A DNA stretch of 34,847 nucleotides from XYA12-FULL-58-9 sp001798605 (GTDB lineage Bacteria > Myxococcota > XYA12-FULL-58-9): contig DAINMX010000044.1 of the NCBI GenBank assembly GCA_036736205.1, positions 1 to 34,847 of the forward strand, given 5' to 3'. The translations under genes and the position numbers were made by a program. Shown piece after piece: positions 1-8,429 of the stretch (the first letter of the stretch is position 1; every line of letters begins with the position of its first letter). The notes beneath the pieces are model-generated. The model did no database searches. It was not told the origin of the DNA and worked only from the letters and a program-made list of their open reading frames with translations.

Positions 1-3
1 GTT

Positions 4-1518
4 TCAACGTGTTCGACGCTTCTTTTTGCGCGGCTGCTTTTTCCCCTTGGACACGTCCTGATGCGTTGGTGGCTCTTCGTCCGGTGACACAACCGGGGCG
101 TCGGTCGCAGGTTCACGGCTCGGCACTGCCAGAGCGACACCGTCGCAGCCCGCGATACATTGGGTCAGTTGCTTTTGACAGTGGTCAAAACAGACCTCTT
201 GGCCACCACTCGCCTCTTCAATCTGCTCGCAGAGCTCGCGACACAATTCGTACTGCTGTTGCGCCCGCTCTGGACACCTTTGTGCCGTTTCGTCCATGGG
301 AGATTGTCGGCAGGATACGAACGGCACTCCGGCCCGTGGAGCCGGTCTGTACTCGGACACAATCGTCGCCGGCACGTATCCCACTCTTCCCTGATAATCA
401 CGAACCAGGAGTTGCTGCCCAACAGCTCCTTGCTCGAAGACCCAAACCGCTTCACCCCGCTCGAGCGTCCCAACCTCAATGGCTCCCTCTTTGACCAACC
501 CGGCAACCATCGGGTGTGGATCATCAACAAATGCTTGGCGCATCTTGGAGCCTGCGACCAGAACGACAACCATCAGGATCACAAGGGTGAGTAGCAAAAC
601 GAACGCCGCAGCCAACCCTGATTTGACGGCAAGCGATCGTGAAAGGGCGAAGCGCCATGAACCGTGCACCCAAGCCACCAGCTCTGCGCGCGGAAAAGTC
701 GGCATCTGCCCCTGATACACGGCCTTTGGTTTCACACCTTGCCGCCGAGACGGACGCTCGTCACTCAGAGCAACCCCGAAGTCCTCAGGTTCAGGTGAGT
801 TGACCTGCTCGAGGTTGCCAAGGGTGTCGGGAAAATCCAAGACCGCATGGGCGGCGGGCACGACGGACCCGGCGGGCGCGGCGGGCACGGCAGGCGCGAC
901 GGACCCGGCGGGCGCGACGGACTCGGCGGATGCACCAGGCGCGGCATGCGCAGCAGGCGCAGCAGGCGTGGCATGCACAGCCGGCGTGGCATGCGCGGCG
1001 GGCGTGGCATGTGCGGCGGGCACGGCGGCAATCTTGCTCGCGGCGTTCGACTGATTGAGCATCGCCCGCAACTCGTCGGCACTGGCGACGACGGTCGCCG
1101 CGGCCGCATCCATTCCGAGGTTGAAAGCCTGTGCATCTGGAAGGAGCAGGTCACTCCGAAATCCCTCTGGACGGCTCTCGGGAAAAGCGTCAACGTCAGA
1201 GCCCGCGCCGTTTTTCGCCTTCCTTCCGGCCGCGGCCTTTGCGGCGGCCTGCGCCAAATTGGCGGGCACCGTCATGATCTGGGTGGATGCCTTACCAAAA
1301 TCGGCCTTATTCGCTTGGGGACCCAACGCGGCGTTTCGCGGCCGCACCACAGTGGCAGAAAGCTCCGGGTCTTTGCCGGAGGGCAGGGCCTCAGACGCAC
1401 CATCGGTGGTTACCCAAAACTCATGGCCGCACTTGCGACAGGCTATCGCTCTGCCGGTGCCTACTTCACGCTCTGGCTTCGAGTGGGTCGTGAGACATTT
1501 TGGACATTCAAAAATCAC
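4..1518 (-). CDS. Zinc-ribbon / Ala-Pro linker / single-TM / SH3-like envelope protein
   Basis: Not a named protein, but the architecture is clear. Residues 1-35 form a four-cysteine zinc ribbon (C5, C8, C27, C30) like the MJ0042-type ribbons common at the N-terminus of myxobacterial proteins. Residues 165-225 are an Ala/Pro/His repeat tract that must be disordered. One membrane helix spans about 301-323. Beyond it, residues 345-390 look like a bacterial SH3 domain, and 403-458 hold eight cysteines, suggesting disulfides outside the cytoplasm. The protein ends in a Lys/Arg-rich tail. With no signal peptide, the ribbon should be cytoplasmic and the SH3/Cys part periplasmic. It starts with GTG at 1518 (weak GGGG upstream). 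The layout recalls GltJ (zinc ribbon, linker, TM, periplasmic part), but no GYF or TonB_C domain is visible. Function is unknown; it may sense or bind peptidoglycan. Confidence 0.8.
   Translation of the reverse strand: MIFECPKCLTTHSKPEREVGTGRAIACRKCGHEFWVTTDGASEALPSGKDPELSATVVRPRNAALGPQANKADFGKASTQIMTVPANLAQAAAKAAAGRKAKNGAGSDVDAFPESRPEGFRSDLLLPDAQAFNLGMDAAAATVVASADELRAMLNQSNAASKIAAVPAAHATPAAHATPAVHATPAAPAAHAAPGASAESVAPAGSVAPAVPAAPAGSVVPAAHAVLDFPDTLGNLEQVNSPEPEDFGVALSDERPSRRQGVKPKAVYQGQMPTFPRAELVAWVHGSWRFALSRSLAVKSGLAAAFVLLLTLVILMVVVLVAGSKMRQAFVDDPHPMVAGLVKEGAIEVGTLERGEAVWVFEQGAVGQQLLVRDYQGRVGYVPATIVSEYRPAPRAGVPFVSCRQSPMDETAQRCPERAQQQYELCRELCEQIEEASGGQEVCFDHCQKQLTQCIAGCDGVALAVPSREPATDAPVVSPDEEPPTHQDVSKGKKQPRKKKRRTR
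965..1018. repeat. Three 18-bp tandem repeats inside the Ala/Pro linker
   Basis: Three near-identical 18-bp units (965-982, 983-1000, 1001-1018) each begin GGCGTGGCATG and encode six residues of the Ala-His-Ala-Thr-Pro-Ala type on the minus strand. More degenerate copies flank them from about 849 to 1030. The period is a multiple of three, so copy-number change would lengthen or shorten the linker without breaking the frame. Confidence 0.8.
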
Positions 1519-1579
1519 GTTGACCCCATGCTATATTCGAAACCGGCCGCAAGGCCAATCATCATTGCCACAGACACCC

Positions 1580-2440
1580 TCACCGCAGAGCCCACGCCCA
1601 TGCCCCCCACACTGTGGCTGCGGTGGTGAGCGCCGCGATCGCTTGCCACCGGGGTCCGAGCTGTAGCCGTGGAGCCATGACGCCAAGAACAATGCCAGCC
1701 ACGAAACCGGCCACGTGCGCGCGAATATTGGCTCGAGGACCAAACGCCGTAAATGCCAACAGCAGAATGGCGCCGCCGAGACTGCGCATCATACCGCGTC
1801 GCAAAATGTCGTCGTGACGGCGGTGACGTGCCGCATGCCCAGCGGCCGCCCCTAGGAGGCCAAACAAACCCCCCGAGGCCCCCACGGTCGTCAACGTGTC
1901 CACAGACATGAGGCTGACGAGAAAACCCACCATGGCGGTCACGATCCACCAAAGTAGACTCACTCCCACACCAAACCGCTCCTCCGCGGCCCAACCGAGC
2001 ACCACGAAGAAGCCGGCGTTTCCCGCAGCGTGTGCGGTATCGGCGTGCAAAGTTGCGGCGGTGATGATCCGCCACCATTGACCCTCCCAGAACCAGACGC
2101 TGATCAGTGCTCCTCGCTGTTGCCACTCGCTGTGGGTTGCCGCTCCCCCGGTGACGACAAAAAAGACAACGGTGGTGATTGCCAACCCCACCCCCATGGC
2201 GAAGCCCGCCTCCAGCCACAAGGGACCACTGGAACGAGGGGGTTCCTTCTCCATCTTGCGGGCGAGCTCCTCCGCCATCATCTCAGACAACACCACACTC
2301 GCCCTGCCGACCTCGCTCGCCGGTACGTCGAGAAAGGCTATTCCAGCCTGCCCGTCCCACCTAAACGCAATGCCCTCGGCGAGCAGCACCGCCTCGCTCT
2401 GCGCCATCCACCAGGTGTCTCGCGTGCCCAGCACATTCAT
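1580..2440 (-). CDS. Rhomboid family intramembrane serine protease
   Basis: Rhomboids cleave transmembrane substrates inside the membrane with a Ser-His dyad. With the start used here (ATG 2440, GGCGGG five bases upstream), the nucleophile is Ser189 in a GASGG motif and the partner is His242 in the later helix segment RAHVAGF. The conserved His/Asn of helix 2 are in LHADTAHAAGN (His137, Asn141), following a WR motif. About six or seven hydrophobic segments fill residues 75-285. The N-terminal 65 residues are a soluble domain like those found before many deltaproteobacterial rhomboids. The frame stays open to 2503 (TTG 2503, ATG 2488, ATG 2479), so the start is uncertain; the upstream choices would overlap the queF promoter. 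The 61-bp gap to the next minus-strand gene suggests co-transcription. The substrate is unknown. Confidence 0.88.
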   Translation of the reverse strand: MNVLGTRDTWWMAQSEAVLLAEGIAFRWDGQAGIAFLDVPASEVGRASVVLSEMMAEELARKMEKEPPRSSGPLWLEAGFAMGVGLAITTVVFFVVTGGAATHSEWQQRGALISVWFWEGQWWRIITAATLHADTAHAAGNAGFFVVLGWAAEERFGVGVSLLWWIVTAMVGFLVSLMSVDTLTTVGASGGLFGLLGAAAGHAARHRRHDDILRRGMMRSLGGAILLLAFTAFGPRANIRAHVAGFVAGIVLGVMAPRLQLGPRWQAIAALTTAATVWGAWAWALR

Positions 2441-2461
2441 CTTGACCCGCCAAACCGTAAC

Positions 2462-2491
2462 CCAATGGTGTTCCCACATTAGAACCATTGG
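2462..2491. promoter_or_regulatory. Perfect 8-bp inverted repeat in the divergent rhomboid/queF promoter region
   Basis: CCAATGGT at 2462-2469 is matched by ACCATTGG at 2484-2491, 14 bases apart (22 bp centre to centre, about two helical turns). It lies between the divergent starts at 2440 and 2536 and runs into the predicted -35 hexamer of queF. That placement suits an operator for a dimeric regulator. A chance repeat cannot be excluded. Confidence 0.4.
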
Positions 2492-2516
2492 CTTCGCCAC
2501 CAATCGTGTTTATACC
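2488..2516 (+). promoter_or_regulatory. Candidate sigma70 promoter of the queF-hemL-fmdB operon
   Basis: TTGGCT (2488-2493) and TATACC (2511-2516) are 17 bp apart, each matching four of six consensus positions. Transcription would start near 2523, giving a leader of about 13 bases that still contains the GGAGG ribosome-binding site at 2526-2530. This agrees with the TTG start at 2536 and rules out the TTG at 2488. Confidence 0.42.
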
Positions 2517-2535
2517 ATCAACATTGGAGGTAACC

Positions 2536-2919
2536 TTGTCGACCCAACCTAGCAAGGATCTGCAGACCTTTCCCAACCCAAAACAGGAGAGGAACTACGA
2601 AGTCCAATTTGAGACTGACGAGTTCACCTGTCTTTGCCCAATGACGGGACAACCTGATTTCGCCAATCTAAGCATCAGGTACCTACCGGATGCACTCTGC
2701 GTCGAGCTCAAGAGCCTCAAGCTCTTTTTGTGGTCTTTCCGCGACGAGGGCCATTTCCACGAGGCCGTCATCAACGAGATTCTCGATAGGCTGGTTCTGC
2801 TACTCGATCCACGCGCCATCACCGTTGAGGGTCGGTTCAATATTCGCGGCGGCATTGCCACCACTGTTGTCGCTTCTCACCACAAACCGGGTCACATTCC
2901 CGTCGAGGCAAGTCCATGA
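2536..2919 (+). CDS. queF: NADPH-dependent 7-cyano-7-deazaguanine (preQ0) reductase
   Basis: QueF reduces the nitrile of preQ0 to the aminomethyl group of preQ1 in queuosine biosynthesis, in the cytoplasm. The catalytic signature FTCLCPMTGQPDF is present: Cys34 is the expected thioimide-forming nucleophile and Asp41 the expected acid. The substrate-binding strand VELKSLKLF and the FHE motif follow. At 127 residues it fits the short unimodular QueF type. I chose TTG 2536 because GGAGG lies five bases before it; the frame is open back to 2488 but that part falls in the promoter. The stop TGA overlaps the hemL ATG (ATGA at 2916-2919), so the two are translationally coupled. No other queuosine gene is in the window. 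Confidence 0.95.
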   Translation: MSTQPSKDLQTFPNPKQERNYEVQFETDEFTCLCPMTGQPDFANLSIRYLPDALCVELKSLKLFLWSFRDEGHFHEAVINEILDRLVLLLDPRAITVEGRFNIRGGIATTVVASHHKPGHIPVEASP

Positions 2920-4214
2920 AACTCGAACGATCTGCACAGCTCTACCAACGCGCCATCGCCGTCATTCCTGGTGGTGTTAATTCTCCAGTGCGTGCATTCA
3001 ACGGCGTCGGGGGCAATCCCATTTTCGTCACACGGGCCCAGGGCCCTTACATTTATGATGCGGATGGCCAGCGCTTCATCGATTATGTTGGCTCGTGGGG
3101 TCCCTTGATTCTCGGTCACGCCCCCCGGTCCGTGCTTGATGCGGTTGCCCGCGCGGCCAAAGACGGCACGAGCTTTGGTTGGGCCACGGAACGAGAGGTG
3201 GAGCTCGCTGAGCACGTCACGAAGGCTGTACCCTCCGTCGAGATGGTGCGCTTCGTCAGCTCGGGAACGGAAGCTACCATGAGCGCCCTGCGTGTCGCGC
3301 GCGGATTCACAGGCCGCGACCGGGTCGTCAAGTTCGCGGGTTGTTACCACGGACACGCAGATGCATTCCTCGCCGATGCTGGCTCGGGTGTGGCAACCCT
3401 TGGAATTCCTGGATGCGCCGGGGTTCCCGATGGTGCCGTGCGGGACTCTTTGACAGTGCCCTACAATGATCTCAACGCCGTTGAGGCGACCTTTTCTGAG
3501 CATGGAGACACCATCGCTGCGGTCATCGTCGAGCCCGTAGCCTGCAATATGGGACTCGTGCCACCGTCGCCCGAGTTCCTTCCTGGTTTGCGTTCGGTCT
3601 GTGACAAATATGGAGCCCTGTTGATCTTCGATGAGGTCATCACCGGTTTTCGGCTGGGTCTCGGCGGTGCCCAGGCGCACTTTGGAGTCACGCCGGACTT
3701 GACGACCTTCGGCAAGATCATCGGCGGAGGGCTGCCGGTGGGTGCCTACGGTGGTAGGCGGGATATCATGCGCGTGGTCGCCCCTCTCGGACCGGTGTAC
3801 CAGGCTGGCACACTTTCGGGAAATCCACTTGCGATGGCCGCCGGCATCGCCACCCTGGAGTGCCTCGAGCGGCCGTCTTTCTATAGCGACCTCGACTCAC
3901 GGGCGAAAACCCTGACGGATGGTTTGGATAAGGTTCTTGCCTCCCACGGAAATATCGCTCGCGTCGATCGCGTCGCCTCAATCTTCTATCTGTGGTTCAA
4001 ACCCCAAAGTGATCGCCCTGCGCGGAGCTATGACGAAATCAAATCAGCAGATGCCGGCCTTTTCGTGCGTTTCTTCCACGCTCTGCTAAATCAAGGAGTG
4101 ACCCTAGCCCCCAGTGCATTCGAAGTCGGCTTCGTCTCAAACGCCCACGAGCTGCAACATATCGAGGCAACCATCACCGCGGTGGACCTCGCCCTGAAAT
4201 CTGTCCTCGGTTGA
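2916..4214 (+). CDS. hemL: Glutamate-1-semialdehyde 2,1-aminomutase
   Basis: HemL is a PLP enzyme that converts glutamate-1-semialdehyde to 5-aminolevulinate, the last step of the C5 route to tetrapyrroles. At 432 residues it has the normal family length. The N-terminal IPGGVNSPVRAF is a family hallmark. SSGTEATMSALRVAR binds the cofactor phosphate, IFDEVITGFR carries the PLP-binding Asp239, and the Schiff-base lysine is Lys267 in FGKIIGGGLPVG. It begins inside the queF stop codon and is followed 36 bp later by the FmdB-like gene, forming a three-gene operon. No hemA is present here. Confidence 0.97.
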   Translation: MKLERSAQLYQRAIAVIPGGVNSPVRAFNGVGGNPIFVTRAQGPYIYDADGQRFIDYVGSWGPLILGHAPRSVLDAVARAAKDGTSFGWATEREVELAEHVTKAVPSVEMVRFVSSGTEATMSALRVARGFTGRDRVVKFAGCYHGHADAFLADAGSGVATLGIPGCAGVPDGAVRDSLTVPYNDLNAVEATFSEHGDTIAAVIVEPVACNMGLVPPSPEFLPGLRSVCDKYGALLIFDEVITGFRLGLGGAQAHFGVTPDLTTFGKIIGGGLPVGAYGGRRDIMRVVAPLGPVYQAGTLSGNPLAMAAGIATLECLERPSFYSDLDSRAKTLTDGLDKVLASHGNIARVDRVASIFYLWFKPQSDRPARSYDEIKSADAGLFVRFFHALLNQGVTLAPSAFEVGFVSNAHELQHIEATITAVDLALKSVLG

Positions 4215-4250
4215 GCAAAGTTCATTCACATCCACACTCGGAGTAGGTGC

Positions 4251-4478
4251 ATGCCCATATATGAATACCGTTGCGGTAACTGCGAAATCGAATTCGAGGA
4301 GCTGGTCTTTCGACGCGACGAAAAGATTGTCTGCCCCGAATGCGGTACCGGTGATGTAAAGAGGCTCTTGTCGGGTTTTGCTGTCACCGGTGAGGCGCGG
4401 CTCTCCGGTGGCGGGAGTTGTGACACGTGCAAACCCAAAACCAAAGCTTGCGGTTGCTCAGGCTGCGGCTGTCATTGA
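4251..4478 (+). CDS. FmdB-type zinc-ribbon protein
   Basis: A 75-residue protein starting MPIYEYRCGNC, the hallmark of the FmdB/CxxC_CxxC_SSSS regulatory family. Two CxxC pairs (CGNC and CPEC) would bind one zinc. The C-terminal third is Gly/Ser- and Cys-rich (CDTC, then CGCSGCGCH), as is typical in this family, and might bind a second metal. GGAG lies just upstream of the ATG. It is the last gene of the queF-hemL operon, and its stop is only about 30 bp from the convergent stop of the giant minus-strand gene. Its exact role is unknown; FmdB was named as a putative regulator. Confidence 0.88.
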   Translation: MPIYEYRCGNCEIEFEELVFRRDEKIVCPECGTGDVKRLLSGFAVTGEARLSGGGSCDTCKPKTKACGCSGCGCH

Positions 4479-4510
4479 CGCCCGTCGACCCCGGGTGGGT
4501 CCACGTTCAA

Positions 4511-7500
4511 CTATTTCTTGCCAATGGTAACGCTGGGTGAGTCCGCGGCCGCTCCAGAAGTCGTGCCATCCTTTGGCGTAACTCGGCACTGCCACATGTC
4601 ATTCGCCTTGACCAACCGAGCAGGCACAGAAGACGAAGTCTTGGCAAACTGTTTCTGCACGCCGTCTTTGAACCACTCGAAGTCATAGGTAATCGGATCG
4701 CTGTCGACATCGACCGACGGCTCGACGATTTCACACTCGAGTTGAGTGTTAGCCTTGGGCGTTGACGGCAGAACTCGGAGCACCGGCGACGACGGTGCGG
4801 TATTCTGCACCGTAATCTTGGCGCGCACCAACCGCCCCTCGGCTTCGCCATCCGATGGCGCAACCAAGCACTCCCAAACTTGGTCACGCTTCGTGACACT
4901 GTGGGGCACCACACTGTCGTCGCCGCCTTTGTGACTCCAGGGTTTGCCATCTAACCACCAAGTGAACCGATAACTCAGGCGGTCAAAATCGGGGTCATCG
5001 GACGGACCCTCGAGCCCACACACCAGATCGTCGACGGTTGTGGGCGCGGTTGGGGCTATTGAAATGGTTGCCGCTCCAGGAGGCGTGTTGACAATCAATA
5101 CCGGTTTGGAGCGGATTGATTTCGATACGAGGGCACCATCGGACGCGGTCACTTCACACTGCCATGTCTGTCGAGTCTTTGTCATGGTGCTCGGCAACTC
5201 ATGCCCCGACAGCGACAGGGGGATGGGCTGGCCATCCAAGAACCAGCGGACTTGATAGGTGAGATTGTCGCCGTCCGGGTCCGTTCCCGCAACGGGTCGT
5301 CCACACACCAATGTGTCAGTGGTTGTCGCTTTGGTCGTCGGCGTCAACTCCACCGACGGCGGCGCAGGCACGTGATTGATCACCAGGAGGTCCGCCATGC
5401 CAGCATCGCCCTCAGTCTCCCCATCAAACGCCCGAACCTCCACGCGCCATCTTTGGCCCTTGCCCGTGTCGCCGACGTCAAGTCGTGCCTTGTCCGCCTT
5501 CCAACTGCCGAGGCGGATCCCATCGCGATACCATGCGTATCGGTAACTCAGCTTGTCGCCATCCTTGTCGGTCGACGCAGTAACAACTTTCACCTCCACA
5601 CTGTCTTTGGCCGTCGGTCTCACGTTGGAAAACTCAACTTTCGGAGGTGTGGGAGGCGTGTTCTCAATGGCGAAGCGCAAGGAAACAGGTTGACCGTTCT
5701 CCTTGCCATCGTTGGGCGTCACCTCAACGAGCCATTCCTGACCCTTCTTGGTATCCTTGGCATCCAAGGTGGCCGCTGTCCCGCGTGGCTTCGTTGTGTC
5801 CTTAGCGAGGTACCAACGGTAATGCAGCTGCACAACATCTGCGTCGTCGTCATGGGCGTCCACCACCACTCGAGGTTCGATCATCTCGTCAGTGCGATAG
5901 CGGTAGCGATCCAACAACACCGTGGGAGGTTGTGGTGGTGTATTGATGATTCGAGTTTCCACAAAGGACACCTTCCCCTTGGACTCACCATCGAGCGGTA
6001 CGACCTCGAGACGCCACACTTGCCCGGCCCGCGTGGCCGAGCTCGGCACCTCTGTCGGGTGTGCTACCTTGGCGCCGTCGACGTACCACTGGTGCTCGTA
6101 GGCGATCGGGTCGCGATCTGCATCCGGCTCTTGTGAAACAATCCCCAATTGAAGAGTGCTCGTTGTCTTGGGAGCAATCGGCCAGATGGCTATGGCAGGA
6201 GCGGGACTTGCTGTGTTCTGCACCTTGAGCTCGGTGTCGCTCTTACCGCCAGCGACTTCATCGTCGTGAGCTGTAACCTCGACACGAACTTTCTGATGCT
6301 TGCGCAAGGTCCGTGGCGGAACGGCTGCGCTGGCTCGGGACAGGCTCAGGGGTTTGTCATCGACCCAGTATCGATAGGCATAGGTGATCGCATCACCGTC
6401 GGCATCGGGCGCCGGTTTGGTGATCTTGACACGCACGGAGTCGTCGATTTTGGGCTCGGCAGGTTCGACAACGAACTGTGCAGCCAAAGGCGGCGTGTTC
6501 AGAATCCGCACGGTCGCGTCCGTGGGCGTTCCTTCTTCTTCTCCGTCGTATGGCACGACAACGATTCGCCACACCTCTCCCTTTTTCGTCAGTGCGGCGG
6601 GAACCTTCGTCGGCTCCCCCTTCGGTTTCACCATCCGCCCGTCGTTGAGCCAAACATAGCGATAGCTGATCTTGTCACCGTCGGGATCAGTGCTAGCCTC
6701 TTTGACCCGCACTTCGAGGTCCGCGGTTGTCAGAGGAGCAGTGGGCAGCTGTTCAATCACGGGGGCAGTGGGTGCGGTATTTCTCACCTCGAGCTGGCTC
6801 GAAGTGTACAGTTGCGACAGCTTGCCTTTGTCCCCATACGCGGCAAAGTTGGCTGCGCCTTGCAGTGTGTAAGACCACTTCTGGTGCTTCTCGGTCCAGC
6901 TCGTTGCCACCTCGCGAAGATTGTCGAGCTCCGATACGTGCTTTCCGTCGCGATACCAGCGAATCAGCGTACCGCTTTCCTTTTGCCAATCTAGGTTAAA
7001 GTATTCATAGCTCGCCTTGAGCGCCTCAGTGGTTGGGGGCTTGTCAGAGACAAACCCGACCTTCTTGAAACGTGTTGGATTGGGAGCAAAGGTACCAGTG
7101 TGCTTGGCGTCGTGTCCCGGCATTGACCAACTGACGATCGCCTTCTCTGCATCGCCACTTGCGCCCATTTCGATGGCAACCACACGACCATCCTTTGTTG
7201 CAACAACAAGATCTGGGGAACCATCTGCGTCGAGGTCGCCTATGACTGGTCCCGCAACAACCTTTCCTCCTCCTGCCACTTTGGGCGTTTTTGCCTTACC
7301 ACGATGGTCGTGCTGCAGAAGTGTCCCAGCCTCAGTGACAGTGAAGATCTCGGGACTGCCGTCGCGATCCATATCGCCAACGACGCTGTCTTTCTCGACC
7401 CGCTCATCCATCTTTGCAGGGAATCCGTTGATCTCCTTGCCACGGCCATCGAATGCGTAGAGGTGTTTGTCGCCGGAGCCGACAACCAAGTCGAGAACCC

Positions 7501-8404
7501 AGTCGCCGTTGAGGTCGGCGAGGGCAACGCCGCCATAGATTCGGTACTTGGTAGGCACGGGGAAGCCTTCCAGCAATTTCCCGTCCCGGGACAGTGCATG
7601 AATCTTGAAGTCTTGAGAACCGAACACGATGTCCGGTGCACCGTCATCATCGATGTCACCAATGGAGGGTATGCCACTGGTGCGAAAGCTCATCCCGTAA
7701 GGAAAACCTTTGCGCACCGCTCCGCGAGAGTCGATGACGTAGAGACGGGAATCACCACCGCCGACCACCATCTCGAGATCTCCGTCGCCGTCGAGATCTG
7801 TCACCGCCACACCCGACTCTGCACCTCGGCCGATTTTTGCCAATACCTTTGGGGTGACTCCGGCACCGGGAATGAGCGTGAGCTCGCCAACGTCGGTGCT
7901 AAAGATCAAATCCTGGCGCCGCGAGCCCTTCACGGGCATGCAGCTCAGTGGGCCCCGAGGGTTGCCGTTCACCTTGACTGGAAAACCACTCACCTCATCA
8001 CCTAGGGCGTTCACGGCGTAGATCATGCGGCTCGAACCTCCCACGGCGATCTCGAGACGACCGTCGCCATCCAAGTCACAGAGCGCTGGGGGCCCCTTGA
8101 GTTGAATGGTCTTGTTCGACGTGGCGTCGCGGAGTCCTTTTGGGAAACCTGGCCAAAGCTTTCCGTCCCCACCGATGATTGCCACACCGTCTCCGACAAT
8201 GGCCACCGCTTCATCACCATCACGGCCGTCAATGTTGGCAATGGTGAGCCCCCGGACGGGCGTCACCCGGCCGAAGTCGACGGGGTTGTCGGTCAATGGT
8301 GTGGACGCCGAGGTTGACGTTGGCAGGGACAAAATGCACGCAACGAAGAACAAGCAATGCAAGCTCGAATACATGGGCAGGTGCCTGAGAGTAAAAGTAC
8401 TCAT
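4511..8404 (-). CDS. Giant exported protein: FG-GAP beta-propeller plus eight Ig/cadherin-like repeats
   Basis: About 1297 residues. A signal peptide is visible (hydrophobic LFFVACILSL, then TSTSA). Residues of roughly 35-430 hold about seven FG-GAP/VCBS-type repeats with Asp-rich calcium loops (DLDGDGRLEI, DLDGDGDLEM, DIDDDGAPDI, DLDADGSPDL), enough for a seven-bladed propeller. The rest is eight repeats of about 95 residues, most ending in an N-T-P-P motif and containing a D-P-D-G-D loop, typical of calcium-stabilised Ig/cadherin-like stalks. There is no C-terminal anchor, so secretion or binding to a partner is likely. It is the last gene of the Agl/Glt-like cluster, 45 bp after the cyclic-nucleotide-binding gene. 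Start is ambiguous: GTG 8440, ATG 8404 (used) and ATG 8374 all lack a clear ribosome-binding site. A role as surface adhesin is inference. Confidence 0.85.
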   Translation of the reverse strand: MSTFTLRHLPMYSSLHCLFFVACILSLPTSTSASTPLTDNPVDFGRVTPVRGLTIANIDGRDGDEAVAIVGDGVAIIGGDGKLWPGFPKGLRDATSNKTIQLKGPPALCDLDGDGRLEIAVGGSSRMIYAVNALGDEVSGFPVKVNGNPRGPLSCMPVKGSRRQDLIFSTDVGELTLIPGAGVTPKVLAKIGRGAESGVAVTDLDGDGDLEMVVGGGDSRLYVIDSRGAVRKGFPYGMSFRTSGIPSIGDIDDDGAPDIVFGSQDFKIHALSRDGKLLEGFPVPTKYRIYGGVALADLNGDWVLDLVVGSGDKHLYAFDGRGKEINGFPAKMDERVEKDSVVGDMDRDGSPEIFTVTEAGTLLQHDHRGKAKTPKVAGGGKVVAGPVIGDLDADGSPDLVVATKDGRVVAIEMGASGDAEKAIVSWSMPGHDAKHTGTFAPNPTRFKKVGFVSDKPPTTEALKASYEYFNLDWQKESGTLIRWYRDGKHVSELDNLREVATSWTEKHQKWSYTLQGAANFAAYGDKGKLSQLYTSSQLEVRNTAPTAPVIEQLPTAPLTTADLEVRVKEASTDPDGDKISYRYVWLNDGRMVKPKGEPTKVPAALTKKGEVWRIVVVPYDGEEEGTPTDATVRILNTPPLAAQFVVEPAEPKIDDSVRVKITKPAPDADGDAITYAYRYWVDDKPLSLSRASAAVPPRTLRKHQKVRVEVTAHDDEVAGGKSDTELKVQNTASPAPAIAIWPIAPKTTSTLQLGIVSQEPDADRDPIAYEHQWYVDGAKVAHPTEVPSSATRAGQVWRLEVVPLDGESKGKVSFVETRIINTPPQPPTVLLDRYRYRTDEMIEPRVVVDAHDDDADVVQLHYRWYLAKDTTKPRGTAATLDAKDTKKGQEWLVEVTPNDGKENGQPVSLRFAIENTPPTPPKVEFSNVRPTAKDSVEVKVVTASTDKDGDKLSYRYAWYRDGIRLGSWKADKARLDVGDTGKGQRWRVEVRAFDGETEGDAGMADLLVINHVPAPPSVELTPTTKATTTDTLVCGRPVAGTDPDGDNLTYQVRWFLDGQPIPLSLSGHELPSTMTKTRQTWQCEVTASDGALVSKSIRSKPVLIVNTPPGAATISIAPTAPTTVDDLVCGLEGPSDDPDFDRLSYRFTWWLDGKPWSHKGGDDSVVPHSVTKRDQVWECLVAPSDGEAEGRLVRAKITVQNTAPSSPVLRVLPSTPKANTQLECEIVEPSVDVDSDPITYDFEWFKDGVQKQFAKTSSSVPARLVKANDMWQCRVTPKDGTTSGAAADSPSVTIGKK

Positions 8405-8429
8405 CGTGAACGATTGTGTTAAATGCCGC

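Noticed and set aside
4..1518. Naming the zinc-ribbon protein GltJ
   Set aside because: No GYF domain and no TonB_C/AgmX C-terminal domain; only the general layout agrees.
1530..1558. TTGGCC/TATAGC pair upstream of the zinc-ribbon gene
   Set aside because: The implied transcript start would be about five bases from the GTG, leaving no ribosome-binding site.
847..1629. Long plus-strand open frame (Gly/Arg-rich) opposite the zinc-ribbon gene
   Set aside because: It is the complement of the Ala/Pro repeat tract; composition is low-complexity, and the minus-strand frame has clear domains.
1580..2440. Rhomboid as a rhombosortase for the MYXO-CTERM-like tail protein
   Set aside because: MYXO-CTERM tails are thought to be handled by a different enzyme (myxosortase, CPBP type), and the genes are far apart; no support in the sequence.
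4479..4510. Bidirectional terminator between fmdB and the FG-GAP gene
   Set aside because: Only a 5-bp GACCC/GGGTC stem with no T-run on either side.
5201..6994. Two long plus-strand open frames opposite the FG-GAP/Ig-like gene
   Set aside because: The minus-strand product has regular repeats and a signal peptide; the plus-strand frames show no family motif.
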